Assembly (NCBI GenBank): GCA_973895155.1
Contig: OZ316899.1
Location: 6,634,001-6,698,000, forward strand
Source of the DNA: Marsupella aquatica
Lineage: Eukaryota; Marchantiophyta
DNA: 64,000 nucleotides
Reading direction: 5' to 3'
The number at the start of each line of letters is the position of its first letter. Position 1 is the stretch's first letter. This document shows positions 45,957 to 58,754 of the stretch, piece after piece. The notes beneath the pieces were generated by a model. That model was not told the origin of the DNA, did no database searches, and worked only from the letters and a program-made list of their open reading frames with translations. The position numbers and the translations under genes were made by a program.

Positions 45957-48900
45957 CATGCAAGCTCAATCCTGAAACCAAGCCCGGCTCACTCCAGATT
46001 GCGAGGTAGATTGGACTTGAACCAATCCTGTACTTACCTTGCAAACTGAATCCTGAACTCAACATCCTTCACTGCTCTTCATTCTTGGGGGCACATACAG
46101 ATCTCACACCTCCATTTCAGAATGTCAAGTTACGCATGCACAGTTGACTTGACTTCAAAGCTGGTACCAGGCCTAATGGCAATCTACCCCAGACTGCAAT
46201 GAGGCCCGGCTTCACGCTTGCCCTGCAAGCTCAGCTCTAGCCAAAAATCCCTTAGTGCTCTCTACCAGACAAAGGCCGCGACTCCCCATGGATCACGTAG
46301 CCTTGCCAGACTGGACTATAAAGGCTCCTCTTGCTGCCCCTCAATCAGTGTCTTAGTCTCCCTAATGTGCTCACCGCAAACCAAATTGAAATCCTCCCCA
46401 CTGTTTACAATCACAAACACATCACCTATCACCAAGGCTCTGTATCGGGGAAAAATAACCCAATTGTGTTGCATACTAGAAAGAGCCACAATCCAGCTTG
46501 CAAACCTGGCCAACTATTGCTGTGAAGCATGGCTGATTACTCCCTGAGTAATAGCACAACCAAACTCTCCCCAACACATAGCTTCCAAGTCTAGCTTCTT
46601 GCACAAAGCTCCTCCTTGCTGCTCAATCTACATGAGATCACACAACTTAAGCCCCCCCCCTTGCCTCTACCAGGGGGCTGCTCTATATACTCTCACATTG
46701 AGCCCAAATGGGTGGATGTTACGCTGTTGGAGCCCCATCCTAGCCCTAACAGAGCCACCACTATCTCTAACTATTGAACTCTAACTTGCGGCTTTATTTC
46801 TATCTTGAATTGGCTATGTACTCGGATTTGGCCATCCTCCATAGTTTTTGCAAGCTTGCACCTCCTCTCCCAATTTATCTATTCAACCATTTGCTGCATG
46901 GATAGCAGCAGCGTTGGAAGCGGCTTGAGCTCATCTTTCCAACGAGGTCAATTATAGCCAATTTGGTCAAATATAGAGAAAATTATGCCCCCGCAACCGA
47001 GAGGGGGTACTCACTATTGCGCTAACCCAAGTTTGGCTAACCTACCTATCCTATCTAGCCTGAGTAGAGGTGTCGAGTTAGGCCGCTACCCGCTACCCAC
47101 TACCCACTAATCTCTATCCACTAACCTAGGCTAAGCTGAGCCCCAACCCGAGCTTACCTATGCTAATCCAAGCCCGAGTTTAGGCTAACCCGTGTTTAAT
47201 CTAACGCAAGCTCAATCTAACCTAAACCCGGGTTAAGCCTAAGCTGAAGCCGTTGTCCTAAGGATAAGCAAAAAGGTGGGAAAGGTCTTGAGAAATACGT
47301 TGGGTGTATGATTGCTTGAGATAGTAGACGGTTGTCAACAAGACAACTCTAAGCAACAAGACTTCTAAACAACCAAGCATCACGAAAATATCCACCTCAT
47401 CCATAGCCAAAGCAGAGTAACTCGTCCATTTACAAAATTGAGGAAGCTTCCTCTAACTCCTTTTGGGTTTTACTCCAAGTAGAGACAAACTTCTCCTCAA
47501 TAATCAAATTAATATAACTATAGGCTTTTCTAAGTCGAAAGTAGGTCTCCATCAAGACCCTCATAGCAAGTAACTCCAAGTAGTATGTATAAGATTGCAT
47601 CTCAACCCCTTTAACAAGTCTATCAAAAACAAGGCTTCGAATTAGCCTATCTACTCTTATCCTACATCATCATAACAATTTCAAGAACTTCAACTCCCAA
47701 GCAAGCAAAGTCTCAACCATGGAGAAAAGCTCTTCCCTTCCCATACTCCTTACTTATCATCCTTCAATGTTTACTTCTCCCAAACTGAGTGGAAAATTGG
47801 CCAGTGCTTCTGCATAAGAGTGAAGCCAATAATTTTCACCTTACCTTCAATGTTCTAAATATTGGGTAAGGATTGCAACAAAGGTGCCCATTCCAAGTTA
47901 AACAGACCCCCAAGGCAAGACAAGTCCACACCGATAGGTGAATGAACAAGTCAATTATCAAGGCAGCTGCACTCAAGGTTAGGCAACACACCTCCAAGCA
48001 CACATAAGCCCAATTCCTTCACATCTACTTCCCCAGGTACCTCTTTCATCAAAGAAACTACCTCCCAACTCTCAACTAGGCCCTTCAAACATTAGACACC
48101 TAGAAGAGAGGAGCTATGGCTCTTTATACTCACAATCATGGCAATCTCTCTAGCCCACCTCCAAGCTCTCAACTCTGAAAAAGTGAGAATGAAGAATGAT
48201 CCCCTCCTTCCCTCCAAGCTATTCCTTAAGCCCCTGGCATGCCTCCCCCATCAGAATTTGCAACTTCCTCCTCCAATCCACTTCACTCTAACCAAGCACT
48301 TGGCAGCAATTGACTAGCAGCCCAACAACTGTCCGCCACCTCTCCACCATAATCCAGGCACTAAATCCAAGTGAATGTTGAGAAAATAGGGACCAGACAA
48401 CAGCAAAACCATGAACCAATCTCAATCCAATCTAAACTCAAGCTCCAACCACACTCCAAGCCTCCCCAATACTTGTCAAGGCCTAACTTGCAGTCCAACT
48501 AGCTTTTGCCACCTCTATGAACTCAACCACCTGGTTAACCTTCACAAACAATAGCTCACCACCAAGGCAAGGCTTTTCCTTGTCTCCTAGCTTGAGTTGT
48601 CATACTCAAGCTTGAGCTTCATCCTTAGCCATGCCAATACCAACACTTGTCTCCTCTTGAGTTGCTTGCAAATTGGAAATTGTCACCGTTTTGATTGTAA
48701 CCCAATACTAAACCATAATTAAGTTTGAGCAAGTAGGGGGCAGTCAGCATGCCATGCATAACCTACCCCTTTCATACTCAAACCCCAAGCCGCCACCACA
48801 TCATTCAAACAAGTAACTAGGGTTTTAACCCTTCAAAATAACTCTCTATCTCCAAAATAAGCCCCATGACAATCAAATGATAAATAAATGGCTAAGACTA

Positions 48901-50040
48901 AGTCAAATATGCAACAAATGGAAGTCATTTCATCATCTCAACCATTAGACCCAAATTACCGTTAATGACGTCAATGGTCAACAAATAATCTCGCCAACTC
49001 ACTTTATTTTCCCGTTACTAAATATAGTAAAAGATGCAAAAACTTCTTTGTCATTGGTCCATTTTTGTCAAACTCAACTTCATTGGAAAAATGAACACCA
49101 ATGGAATTTAGCCATGTGGAATTTGCCAACCAACTCCTCATTGGCTTAAAACTACTCTCATAATACCATTTTTTACTTATCCATCCATAAAATGCAAAAG
49201 TTGCATGTTTATCATTTTTCTTTCTCTTCTTTTGCACAAGCCAAACATGAGGATTTTTCCCTTAGGAAGAAAACCTCATATGACACCGTGCTGACCTGAG
49301 CTAAGCTGAAGCCGTGCTGACCTGGGCTAAGCCGTGGCCAAGCTCACAAAAGCTAAGAAGTGGCCCAAAACTAAGTTGTGGCCAAGCTTAGGTTAACCCG
49401 AAACCAAAGCCGAATCTGCTAATTTTGACCACAAGTTAACCCATCACACTAATCAAACCATATTTTTCTTAATACACCTCCGTTTTCCACGTGTTTTATA
49501 TCTATTTTACTCACCTTGACCAGATCTTTTCAAAGCTCTTTATAGATCTAGATTTGGTGACATATTGAAAGAGATATGGTCACCGACCACCCGCAACGTA
49601 GCTTTGTATTTCCCTAACATTCTAAGACTAGACTATGAACCACTAACCTAACACATGGAATGAGAATGCACACAAAAGACATTAAGATTTCATGATAAGA
49701 ACAATCACCATACCACATAGCCTTTTCTTCAGTTGTGGAGACTTGCTTCCCCAAGTTACCACCTATGCCCCTACACTTGCATCTTAGAGAGACCCCAAGC
49801 TCCATTGTGCTTGCCAGCACGGTAGTATGGTAGAGGAGGTGAATCCTCTTGTCCTCCAACTGCTTATTTGTGGCTTTGACAATGACTATCGCTGCTCTGT
49901 CTGCCTCAACTGTGTGCTCTTCAAGCTAAACTGTCCTAGTCCTACTCTAAATGCCATGATTGCTCTTATTCTTGCCATCTTGCCGATTGTTATGCAGTCT
50001 CACAGTTATTTACTGCATACAACATACCAATTCCATTGTA
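45957..50040. other. Gene-free LTR-like region
   Basis: No supported gene. 46650-46690 resembles 29733-29770. 47020-47260 and 49280-49410 contain degenerate short repeats (AAGCTGAAGCCG, GGCTAACC, AAGCCCGAG). Probably long LTR sequence of one or more gypsy elements. Confidence 0.4.
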
Positions 50041-50320
50041 TTATTGAATAAGGACCATGTCATCAGCATCACAGTATAGCTTGAGGCCAACCTCCTTGAA
50101 TCTCTGAAAAGTGACTCGCAAATGCTCCAAATGGTTCTCCTTTTTACCATAGACTGCAAAATCATCAATGAATACCTCCAAGAACTTCTGTAGAAAATCA
50201 TGAAAGATGGTCATGATAATTGTTTGGAATGTCCCTGGTGCATTACATAGTCCAAACGACATTCCCCAAAAAGCAAAGACTCCCCACTCCGTAATGAATG
50301 CAATCTTCAACTGATCCTCT
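50041..50320 (-). pseudogene. Gypsy 3 reverse transcriptase, catalytic part
   Basis: Reads KIAFITEWGVFAFWGMSFGL, CNAPGTFQ, LEVFIDDFAVYG (both catalytic Asp present) and HLEHLRVTFQRFKEVGLKL. It joins to 54136-54567 when the solo LTR is removed: ICQE followed by DQLKIAF in one frame. It breaks off at 50041. Confidence 0.9.
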
Positions 50321-51984
50321 TGTGAGATGGTACTTATTTCTTAAAGAGAAAAGAAGGAAAGTCTTGAAATTTTTATTGTGTAAATGTTTATAATCCTACC
50401 TTAGAGGCCTCCAATGCAACTTTGAGACAATTAAGGAAGCTTAACTTGAAATTATTGTGTTCTAAATTTAAGTCGGAAACATTGAAGCTAGTTCAACCTC
50501 CCTAATCCATTTGGAAGGCTTCCCGATGTTTTCAATCCGAGATATTCTTATGAGAGAATGACATCATACCAAAGACCTGAAGAGTAAACCATGAATTTAG
50601 AATAGACTCATAGTCTAACCAAGAGGCCAAGATAGGTTGACCAGGCCAAAAACCGGTTGAATCGGAATCTGAACCGGCCCAAATGTACCACCCTGTAGAA
50701 AATTGACCATAACTCTCAAACCATTTATCCAAATCAAGATCTATAAAGTGTGTTGGAAATTTCTTTCTGGGGCAGATAAGATATATACAAAGAAGTCTGA
50801 AAATGGATTCAAAATGACCAACTTAAAATTATGAGACTCCAACCGGTGCAACCAAGAAATATCCAAGATTTTTGGACAAAGAATGTAATGAAGATTCTGA
50901 AGCATTAATTTCACACTATTAGACTTTCAAGATAACTTTGGACCAATAGGAAGTATGATCCATGGCAATGGACCTTAACCAATCAAAATGGTTGACTAAG
51001 TATGAAAGGATACTATGAAAAGATGTACCTATTCATTGGAAGATAGCTAGAGAGACTCGATCATCAAATTCTGATTACTCTTGCACTCCTACATTTTACC
51101 TACGCTAATGAACCAGCTACCGCCTTGTTGAATCTGGTTGAACCGGATTCTGATATTCCAAAGGAGGCTGAACTGGAAATATGTTTTTAGCCTTAGTTCC
51201 GACCATTTTTCGTCTTTTGTAGGAAAGGAATGAAGAGTTATGCTCTCTCCTTTCATCTAGTGTAATTAGTTTTATCTAGTAAACCTCACTAATTTTGATA
51301 TAATGAAAAGGCATGTGTTTTCGTGTATTTTTACAAGGGGATCTCTCTTATATATAAGGGAGAGTTTCTTCCTTGACCCTCAGACTTAATACAATTTTCA
51401 TGAATTATCTTTCAAAACTCTAAGTCTCCTTCTCATTGAGAAGTTTTACTTTAGCAATCTATGACTTTGTGTTTGGACATTAGTGTGTGACCACTCTTGC
51501 TAGAAAATCTAAGTAAAGTGACTAGCAATGCCATAATTAACCTTTAGGCTGACTGGAAATGCATGCCTGAGATCATGCAAAGGTCTAAGGATTCATGTTA
51601 ATTATGAAATACTTATGGTTTATTAAGTATTAGTGGAAGATGCACGATACGAGAACTCACAAATTGCATAGACCTAAAATAGCAATCTGAAGGATTGAAT
51701 AAAAGAATAAGATAGTTTGGAGTGATCATTATCACCTTTGCCTTGACATTGGTCAGAAAGTTAATACGGGCTACCTTATATGAATCTTTCATAAATTTGA
51801 AGATGGCTGGTTTGAGGATAATCATTAAGCATCAGTATAGATGAGTTTTTACCCCAATAATTCTTAATGTACTAGCGCTGGTCATGAGTTACCATGTAGT
51901 GATAGATTGTATTATCAACTACGAGCCCCATGCCTGTACGTTGCACGAAAGATTTTGATTGAGAGCAAGATCCCGGGAGCAAGA

Positions 51985-52470
51985 TATTGAGGTGATGGCA
52001 AGATTTTGAGTGAGGGCAAGATTTCAAGTGAGTGCTGGATATCCAGGTGAGGGCAAGATGTCAAGGCAAGGGAAAGATTTTGAGTGAAGGCTGGATGTCA
52101 AGCTGAACACAAGATTTTGATGTGAGGGCAAGATTTTGAAGGGCATGATGTCAAGGAGAGACGAAGATGTCGAGGAGAGGGTAAGATGCCAAAGCAAGGG
52201 CAAGATGTCAAGGTGAGGGCAAGATGTCAAGGAGAGACAAAGATGTAATGATGTCAAGGAGAAGCAAAGATGTTGAGGCAAGGGCAAGATGTGGAGGGGA
52301 GGGACAGGTGTTAAGAAGAGACAGAGATGCTGAGGGGAGGAAAAGATGTCAAGAAAAAGCAAAAATGTCAAGATGAGGGCAAGATGTCAAGGTGAAAGAT
52401 GTCAAGGCGAGGGAAAGATGTCAAGACAAGGGGAAAGATGTCGGGGCGAGGGCAAGATGTTGAGATCAGT
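51985..52470. repeat. Minisatellite of GGGCAAGATGTCAAGG units
   Basis: About twenty or more imperfect units of 15-21 bp based on CAAGATGTCAAGGNGAGGG. It lies inside the solo LTR and produces spurious minus-strand frames. Confidence 0.9.
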
Positions 52471-52687
52471 TAAGGTGGGTTTTGGATCATTAGAAATTGA
52501 TTACAATCTATTGTTTTGAATGGAAGGCTAGGATTAGATCCTGCCATTTTTGGTTTTTGTAAGCGGACAAAGGACAAAAAGTGGCAGTATTCCATATTAT
52601 AATGTAGATGTGAAAAAAAGTGAGTTGTGGATGGGGAGGAGAGATAGAAGTTACACGGTGAGGGAGTTTTTTGCTTATTTTTCCCAA

Positions 52688-52850
52688 GGTATTTGCTTGA
52701 TGGGACCCCAGTGTGAAAAGTTTTACTTGATAGGACCCATGAATGATCTGAAGTGATCCGGACCATTGATTGACCTTCAAACGCACTTAAAACTTCAGGG
52801 GTCCCATCAAGTAAAACTTTTCATTTTGGGGTCCCATCAAGCAAGTAACT
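52688..52850. repeat. Inverted repeat with arms of about 50 bp
   Basis: The left arm (about 52690-52740: TTGCTTGATGGGACCCC, then AAAGTTTTACTTGATAGGACC) is complementary to the right arm (about 52798-52848). The loop is about 57 bp. It could form a long hairpin. Confidence 0.85.
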
Positions 52851-54135
52851 CCTCTTTTCCCCATCCCCCATCCACAAATACCTTTCTCCAACCCTATTCA
52901 TTTGCAAGATTGTGAGCAGAAGCAAAATATAGAAAAACTGCCCTATAGGAGGGAAAAGAAAATTGTCACCTTGTCCCAACAAAATGAAATGAAAGAGGAA
53001 AAAAAACTCCTTCTTTTTAGTTTCTTGGAAAAAATGAGAAGTGGTCAAACATTTTGAATGTTCATTCCCACTAAGAATGGTTTGACCCACCCAATTTCTC
53101 ATCTCTTATTTTAAATGAACATATTTTTATTTTTTCAAGTAAGGGAGGAGCAAGCCCCATCAATTAAGAACGGGGGAAAAAACCACCCAGTCAAATTGAG
53201 AGAGCACAAAATCAGGGGGGAGGGTGCCCCTAGGCCCTCCCCCTTTTTTTTAAATGAACATTCAAAAACAAATATTGAAACAAATAGAAATCAAGACACA
53301 CAGGATCATCATGGTCTCCACTAGCTCTCGTAATGCAAATAAATTATTAAAAAATATACAAAGCAAGACAAATGATCCCATGGGCGCTCTAAAGCTCACC
53401 AGTAAATAAATGCACATTATAAAAAATCAAATTATCACATTTAAAGGAATCTTGTGCCCCACCTTAAGTAATTCTTGTACACTTACTTGTTCAAGCATGT
53501 ACACCCTCCCTTTCCCTATGGCATTTTTAGGTCTAATGAAATTTAAAAATAATATTTTAATTGGATGTATTTTTAAATAAAAGCTAGAGATGAGACACAC
53601 TTTCCAATGTGCCTCCCTCACATGCCTAGCCATACCGTGCAATTCACATAATTATTGTCCTTATAATTACTCATCTCTATCCATGTACGCAACCATGTCT
53701 CCCATTGTTTTGAATGGCCCCCTTAACCTTCTCTTCTATGAATCTGATGGTTATAATTATACATAGGGTATATCTAATGATTACAAATCAATCCCGCTTT
53801 TCCACTTTTCCAAATTTGATGGGCTAGCATATTATAGTTGTAGATGACTCGCTTAATAATAGTTCTTCACGCCGTCGGCTTTTGGTTTTTTAACACTTTT
53901 TACCCCTTTTTTATTGCACTGTGGATGGTACAAACGTCATAACTTCTATGGAAGCATCATAAAATTCCTTCCATAAACCTAAGCATGTTAATGAAGGCTT
54001 GTAACCTGAGTATGTTACTCAAAAGTACTCAAAGTATTATAATACAATCTTTTAGGTCTCAATAGCTCTTAACGGGAACGAATTCAGGCTATTAAAGAGA
54101 AGAATAGTTATTCTTACTCTAAACCCTACTCTACA

Positions 54136-54567
54136 CCTCTTGGCAAATCCAAATCTGGTTGTAGCCAGAGTATCCATACAGGAAGGTATAAATCTCCCAA
54201 CCAGCTACCATATCCACCACTATGTCTGTAAAGGGAATCGGAAAGTATACTTTCCAAGTTGCTTCATTCAGTTTTCTATAATCCTGGTAGATTCGGATAT
54301 TAGTCTGCCCATCCAATCTTGCCTTTTTGGAACTATCACAATAGGAGACACCCAATCACTGGTAGCCATCGGATAGATAAATCCTGCCTCCAATAAATTT
54401 TCTATCTCCTCCTTCACAAGTAAGGAATACTTTGGATTCAACCTATACTGTCTTTGCCGAGTAGGTTGAGCCTCAGGTTGAAGATCAATTTGTAACTCTC
54501 CCAGCTCCTTATCTATACCGGTGATATCCATATGGTCCCAAGGAAAAATATCCTTATACTCACTCAA
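54136..54567 (-). pseudogene. Gypsy 3 reverse transcriptase, N-terminal part
   Basis: Frames 54268-54567 and 54131-54355 read QRQYRLNPKYSLLVKEEIEN, TSDWVSPIVIVPK, RIYQDYRKLNEATWK and YSGYNQIWICQE. One frameshift lies near 54300. It is interrupted after ICQE by the solo LTR. Confidence 0.88.
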
Positions 54568-55223
54568 AAAGCTCTTGGATTACTTGCTCTTGGTCTAGTT
54601 TGAAAGCATCCCAATATAGAACTCCCTGGAATTACTCAACTCCTTCTTGACCACCTCCATTCGGTTTCTCAAGGTCAGATCCAGACCTTCTTCCAACTGA
54701 GCAAGTCTCAACCCTCCATGCCATTGAGGATCAATGCTCTTCTGGATGCCCACTCGTAGTTACAGTTCTTGGTCACCATACTTTGGTGAATGGTCCTTTC
54801 TCAACTTTTTGTTGCTCAGGTTCTTCCTGAACTTTAGTATTGTTTGTCTTTGCTTCAAATGTGACTGATTGCTGAGTGGATTCAATCACTGGCGCAAATG
54901 TATTTCCAACGACCAGAGTTGCTTCAGTCCCTTGATGCGGACTTTCCTTGTTCCATTCTGAAACTTGTGACTGCTCCAGTGCTTTGCCTGAGGGCTTCTA
55001 AACTTGCTCGGATTTGGGGCAAACTTCTTTGACTTGTTGGTTGCCTTACTGCTGGGCTGTATCATTCTGATTCTCAGGCAGGAGCTCCTCTGGTTGTGTG
55101 AGTGTCTTGGGCTCTTGGGGCCCGGTCCAGCACTTCGCTGACTGGTATCTGCTCCACTAAGCGAGTAGGTTACCTTATGGCTATCGAGGAGTCAGCCTGA
55201 GCTGGGAAAATGCCAATGGCTGT
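54568..55223. other. No intact gene; probably upstream gypsy 3 sequence
   Basis: No open frame of note. By position it should encode the gypsy 3 protease/linker on the minus strand, but stops prevent reading it. Confidence 0.4.
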
Positions 55224-55231
55224 TACTTGGC

Positions 55232-55605
55232 GGGTATGGCATGCGTGACAGTAAACAGGAAACAGGTTTACTGGTACCAGTAAAAATTTTCCTGTTACCA
55301 GCAAAAATTTACTGTTACCAGGAAAAATAACAATGTCAAAATATTTTCTAAAACGTCAAATTTTCCAAAAAAAATTAAATTATAACATTTTTTGGCTAGC
55401 TTTGGGCGCTAGCATTACCAGCGCCGGGCGCTAGCAACAAAAAAAAAATTCCAAAAAAAAAAAAAAAAATTCCAAAAAAAAAATTCCAAAAAAAAATTCC
55501 AAAAAAAATTTCAAAAAAATTTCCAAAAAAATTACCACTCATTTCCTGTTACCAGTTTCTGTTTCCTGTTACTGTTTGCTGTTTCCTGTCGTTTGTAAAT
55601 ACCCC
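55232..55605 (-). mobile_element. T1-family non-autonomous derivative, 374 bp
   Basis: Flanked by TACTTGGC at 55224-55231 and 55606-55613. The left end GGGTATGGCATGCGTGACAG matches the T1 right end. The right end, reversed, GGGGTATTTACAAACGACAG matches the T1 left end, so it is inverted relative to T1. Inside are AACAG/GGTAACAG repeats, a long A-rich AATTCC tract (about 55440-55540) and two T1 palindromes (55396 degenerate, 55420-55433). It has no coding capacity and would need a T1 transposase. Confidence 0.9.
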
Positions 55606-55976
55606 TACTTGGCTTAGATGCTATGTGAATCAAGGGACTACTTGGGGTTCTTATTCAAGAAGTTGAAGGAACAACTCAACATTATTCATAAGAACATCTC
55701 GTCGGGAGTTAAGACATTGTTGACTTTCCACCTTAATATCCTTTGCCAATTTGCTTGTGACAAGATGTTTTCAGCCCAAGGGATTTAGCAAGGGGTTATA
55801 GAGGATGAGCCTCTACTCAAGAAGGAGGAATTGAGCATGCCCAACGAATGGAATATAGCATCCATTCCGTCAGGGGGAATGCTACACATACCCAATCAGG
55901 TAGAAGTCCCTCATCCTGACAGATCTTTGGAAGATGTAGAGAGCGTCAAGGATAGCCCATCACCAATCACGGAGCT

Positions 55977-56490
55977 TGACTACCTTAACACTGAGCTCCG
56001 GCATTGTTGACTTCGACACCAAGCTCCCTTATGGTCCAGGCCCGGATAGGCCATCCGAGGAGGACTTAGTATGGGGAGACTTGTGGGCAATGAGACGTGG
56101 CACTGGTGAAGGCAAGACACCAATCTGGTGACACACACTAAGTACTTAGACTAGCTGAGAGCTGGCCGGGTCAAGGGGAAAAGGGCCAATCGGGGGCCCC
56201 AAGCGGCAATGAGATCTGAGGGCCTAGGCATGAGCACAAGGTTGGCCCAATCACAACGGGCTAAGGCACTCTGCTTGCGGACACCTAACTAGAAAGCTAT
56301 GGGCGTTGCTAGTTGGTGGCGCGCCCAGACATGAGGGATAGGATCCGGGTTGGGGACCAAAAAGTTGAGGACCAAAGTTGGTCCGGGGGTGGTAGGTCTC
56401 CAGAAGCATATATGAGGGGAGTGGTTTCTCCTTGGGGGCTAAGGGCAAGCCGAAGTCATGAGTCGCGGCTGTCGCGGTGCAGGTGATGCC
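55977..56490 (+). repeat. Inverted duplication, arm 1
   Basis: Matches the complement of 58755-59412 at high identity, including TTATGGTCCAGGCCCGGATA and GCATATATGAGGGGAGTGGT. The other arm has about 190 bp of extra sequence in the middle. It is probably a fragment of an unidentified LTR family. Confidence 0.8.
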
Positions 56491-57498
56491 ACAGCCCTGG
56501 GAGGTCATGGTGCCTGCAAGTCGCAAGGGGTGTCACCTAAATCCACAAGAGAACCCAGAGTCTCTAAGGTTAGAGGTTTTGCAAAAGTAGTGTGGTGCAT
56601 CCCATGGCTCTCTAAACCCAAGAACCCACCCTGAACAAGCCGATTCCCACCGGTTTTGCTCTTGCCAAGGCCGGTTCCGCGGCTTATCAACATGGGACGT
56701 TCTAAAACTCTTTACTAACTTTTTACCCATATATACTAGACAGATTCTTCATTGGGTCATGAGATATGCAACCGGCCTACTCTAGGCCTCTCCTTATTCT
56801 CTTCTATTGGTCTCCCTTTAGGTATGCTTGGATTCCAACCCTGGAATGATGCCCAATCGGCTTGGGTAGCCGCTAAGATTCCTCTCAGCTCAACACATCC
56901 AACTTTGCCTACTCCTGATGACTTCACTTACTTTTTTTCTCTCTCGTAGTTGATGTGGGAAATCTTCACACAAGTTGATGCAATGCACAACTAGAAAGAT
57001 GACTCATACTGACTAAGTTATATCATGCAACTGCCATACAAAGAGTACTTCTCATACACAAGATCTGCAAACTAAGCCAGAAGGCCAACTCCTAGGCATG
57101 AGGAAATATGAATATACACAAGAGTCATTGCATAACTAACCGAGAGCTTCCTGACTAATTGATCCCAGCCTTGCTGGTGCACTAAAAACTTGCTTAAGAA
57201 GAAGGCCTTGAAGTCCCTGCTGCACAGGTATTTATCCTGGCAATGCATCTACCTATTTCCTTGCTGTGTAAGCCAAATATACCTATGTGTAATCTACCTA
57301 TGTACAACGGGGCAAGAGCACAAGTGTTGTTCTTACCAATGGATCCGCAATCCCACTAATCTAAGTGTCAAGGTCACTTCTTGGCCCTGATCCCGGGCCT
57401 GATGCTGATCCTAAATTTGGAGGTCCGCACCCGCTCTGCCCACTCACGCCTCCTACCTCCATGTCCGCCCTCCCTAAAAGGACGGCCCTCCTCCATTG

Positions 57499-57926
57499 TC
57501 ATGAACCTGGTGGCTGGCCCTCAATGGACGCCCCCAATCCTTCCTTGGTGGCCAATGTAGTTGTCCCATCCTCTGATAGGTTACCCGCTCCCAACTGGGT
57601 CAACTCATCCTTGGCGTGACCGGGCCTCACTCCTACCTTGGCTTTTGCTTCTCTAGCTTGTACTTTCCGGACTTGTGATAGTGGTGGGTTCACTCCCGCG
57701 GCTTTGGCACTGTCAGTCTTGGCATTGGCATCTTGTCGTAGTGGTCCTCCTCATAGGCTTGTCCTATGAGTTGGGTTGTCTCATCTTCCCAAGGTTGTGG
57801 TTGATGTCGATCAATGATTGGCAACCTTGAGTCAGTGCCCATCATGGCCTCACCCAGTTGGTCTTCTTGGCCTACCTCCAAGACTGCCTCCTTGACAGCC
57901 ACTACCTCGCATAAGGCCGGTGCCAT
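57499..57926 (-). pseudogene. Coiled-coil protein, C-terminal tail (LTR block copy 2)
   Basis: The tail (KDELTQLGAGNLSEDG, then EGLGASIEGQPPGS) matches the end of the protein at 13400-13508 (EELTRSGASNLSEDG). Separated from the rest by the inserted inverted-duplication arm and one frameshift. Confidence 0.65.
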
Positions 57927-58754
57927 GCAGTGGTGGACCTAGCCACCCAGCGCCCTCACCAATCCCAACACTCATGCCTAAGTGCCCCTGGTGCCCGAAC
58001 GCCTCCATGGAATACCTCGAGCAAGCACCCTAGTGCCCCTTGCACCACCAGCGGCCCCTCACAAAGCCGCGCTTGCTCTCCAACACGACCACTACTCAAC
58101 GGTCCTCACTGTCTGCACAAGCAACCAAACACCTCGATAAGTAACCCTTTAGGATCTAGATCTTGCCAAGTCTAGCATCCTAACTCAAGCTTAACAGACA
58201 TTGGTAAATAGGTCAGCGATAGGTCCTCCTGATGCCATAAGCCAGAACCAGAACCCACGCCCATTGTTTGTCCAGAACAATTCCTTCCTTGGGCGCGGCC
58301 CGGGTTCCCCCTCGTACCTATTCATCACCAATTAACCACCTTGACCCCAGGACATGCTCATGGCCCAAATAGCGTAGCTTGTCCTAAAGCTTGTCCCAAG
58401 CTTGTCCCAACACGTCGGTACCATAATGGCCCCAACTCTAGCAACCAACTCCCGATTTGCCTCACTAATGGTCTAGGAGCCAAACACTCCTGGAACTCAA
58501 CCTCCACACCTACTTGGCCTTGCCTCCCCAGTGCAAGTTCCCTTGGGAGACTGAACGCGGCTTGGCTGCTGTTTGACAGGATTTGGCAAGCGGACGAGTT
58601 AATACCCATAAACCCTGAGAACCCATGGTGGCCCCAAACCCATCTGAGCTCAAGAGGGTGTATCCCTTGTCGAGAGCTTTCCAATGCACCCAAGAAGTCC
58701 TCCAACAGACTTCCCGTTGAGAAGATATCGTTGTTTCCGTTTGACGGTTTCTCT

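Larger units (their letters stand above)
50321..54135 (+). mobile_element. Solo LTR (3.8 kb) inside gypsy 3
   Basis: Begins TGTGAGATGG and ends ACCCTACTCTACA, flanked by CCTCT at 50316-50320 and 54136-54140. Removal restores the RT frame. The last 160 bp match the gypsy 2 5' LTR end in the opposite orientation, so it belongs to a related family. It holds no convincing gene, only a minisatellite and an inverted repeat. Confidence 0.85.

Noticed and set aside
52024-52371. Leu/Pro-rich minus-strand frame
   Set aside because: Translation of the GATGTCAAGG minisatellite.
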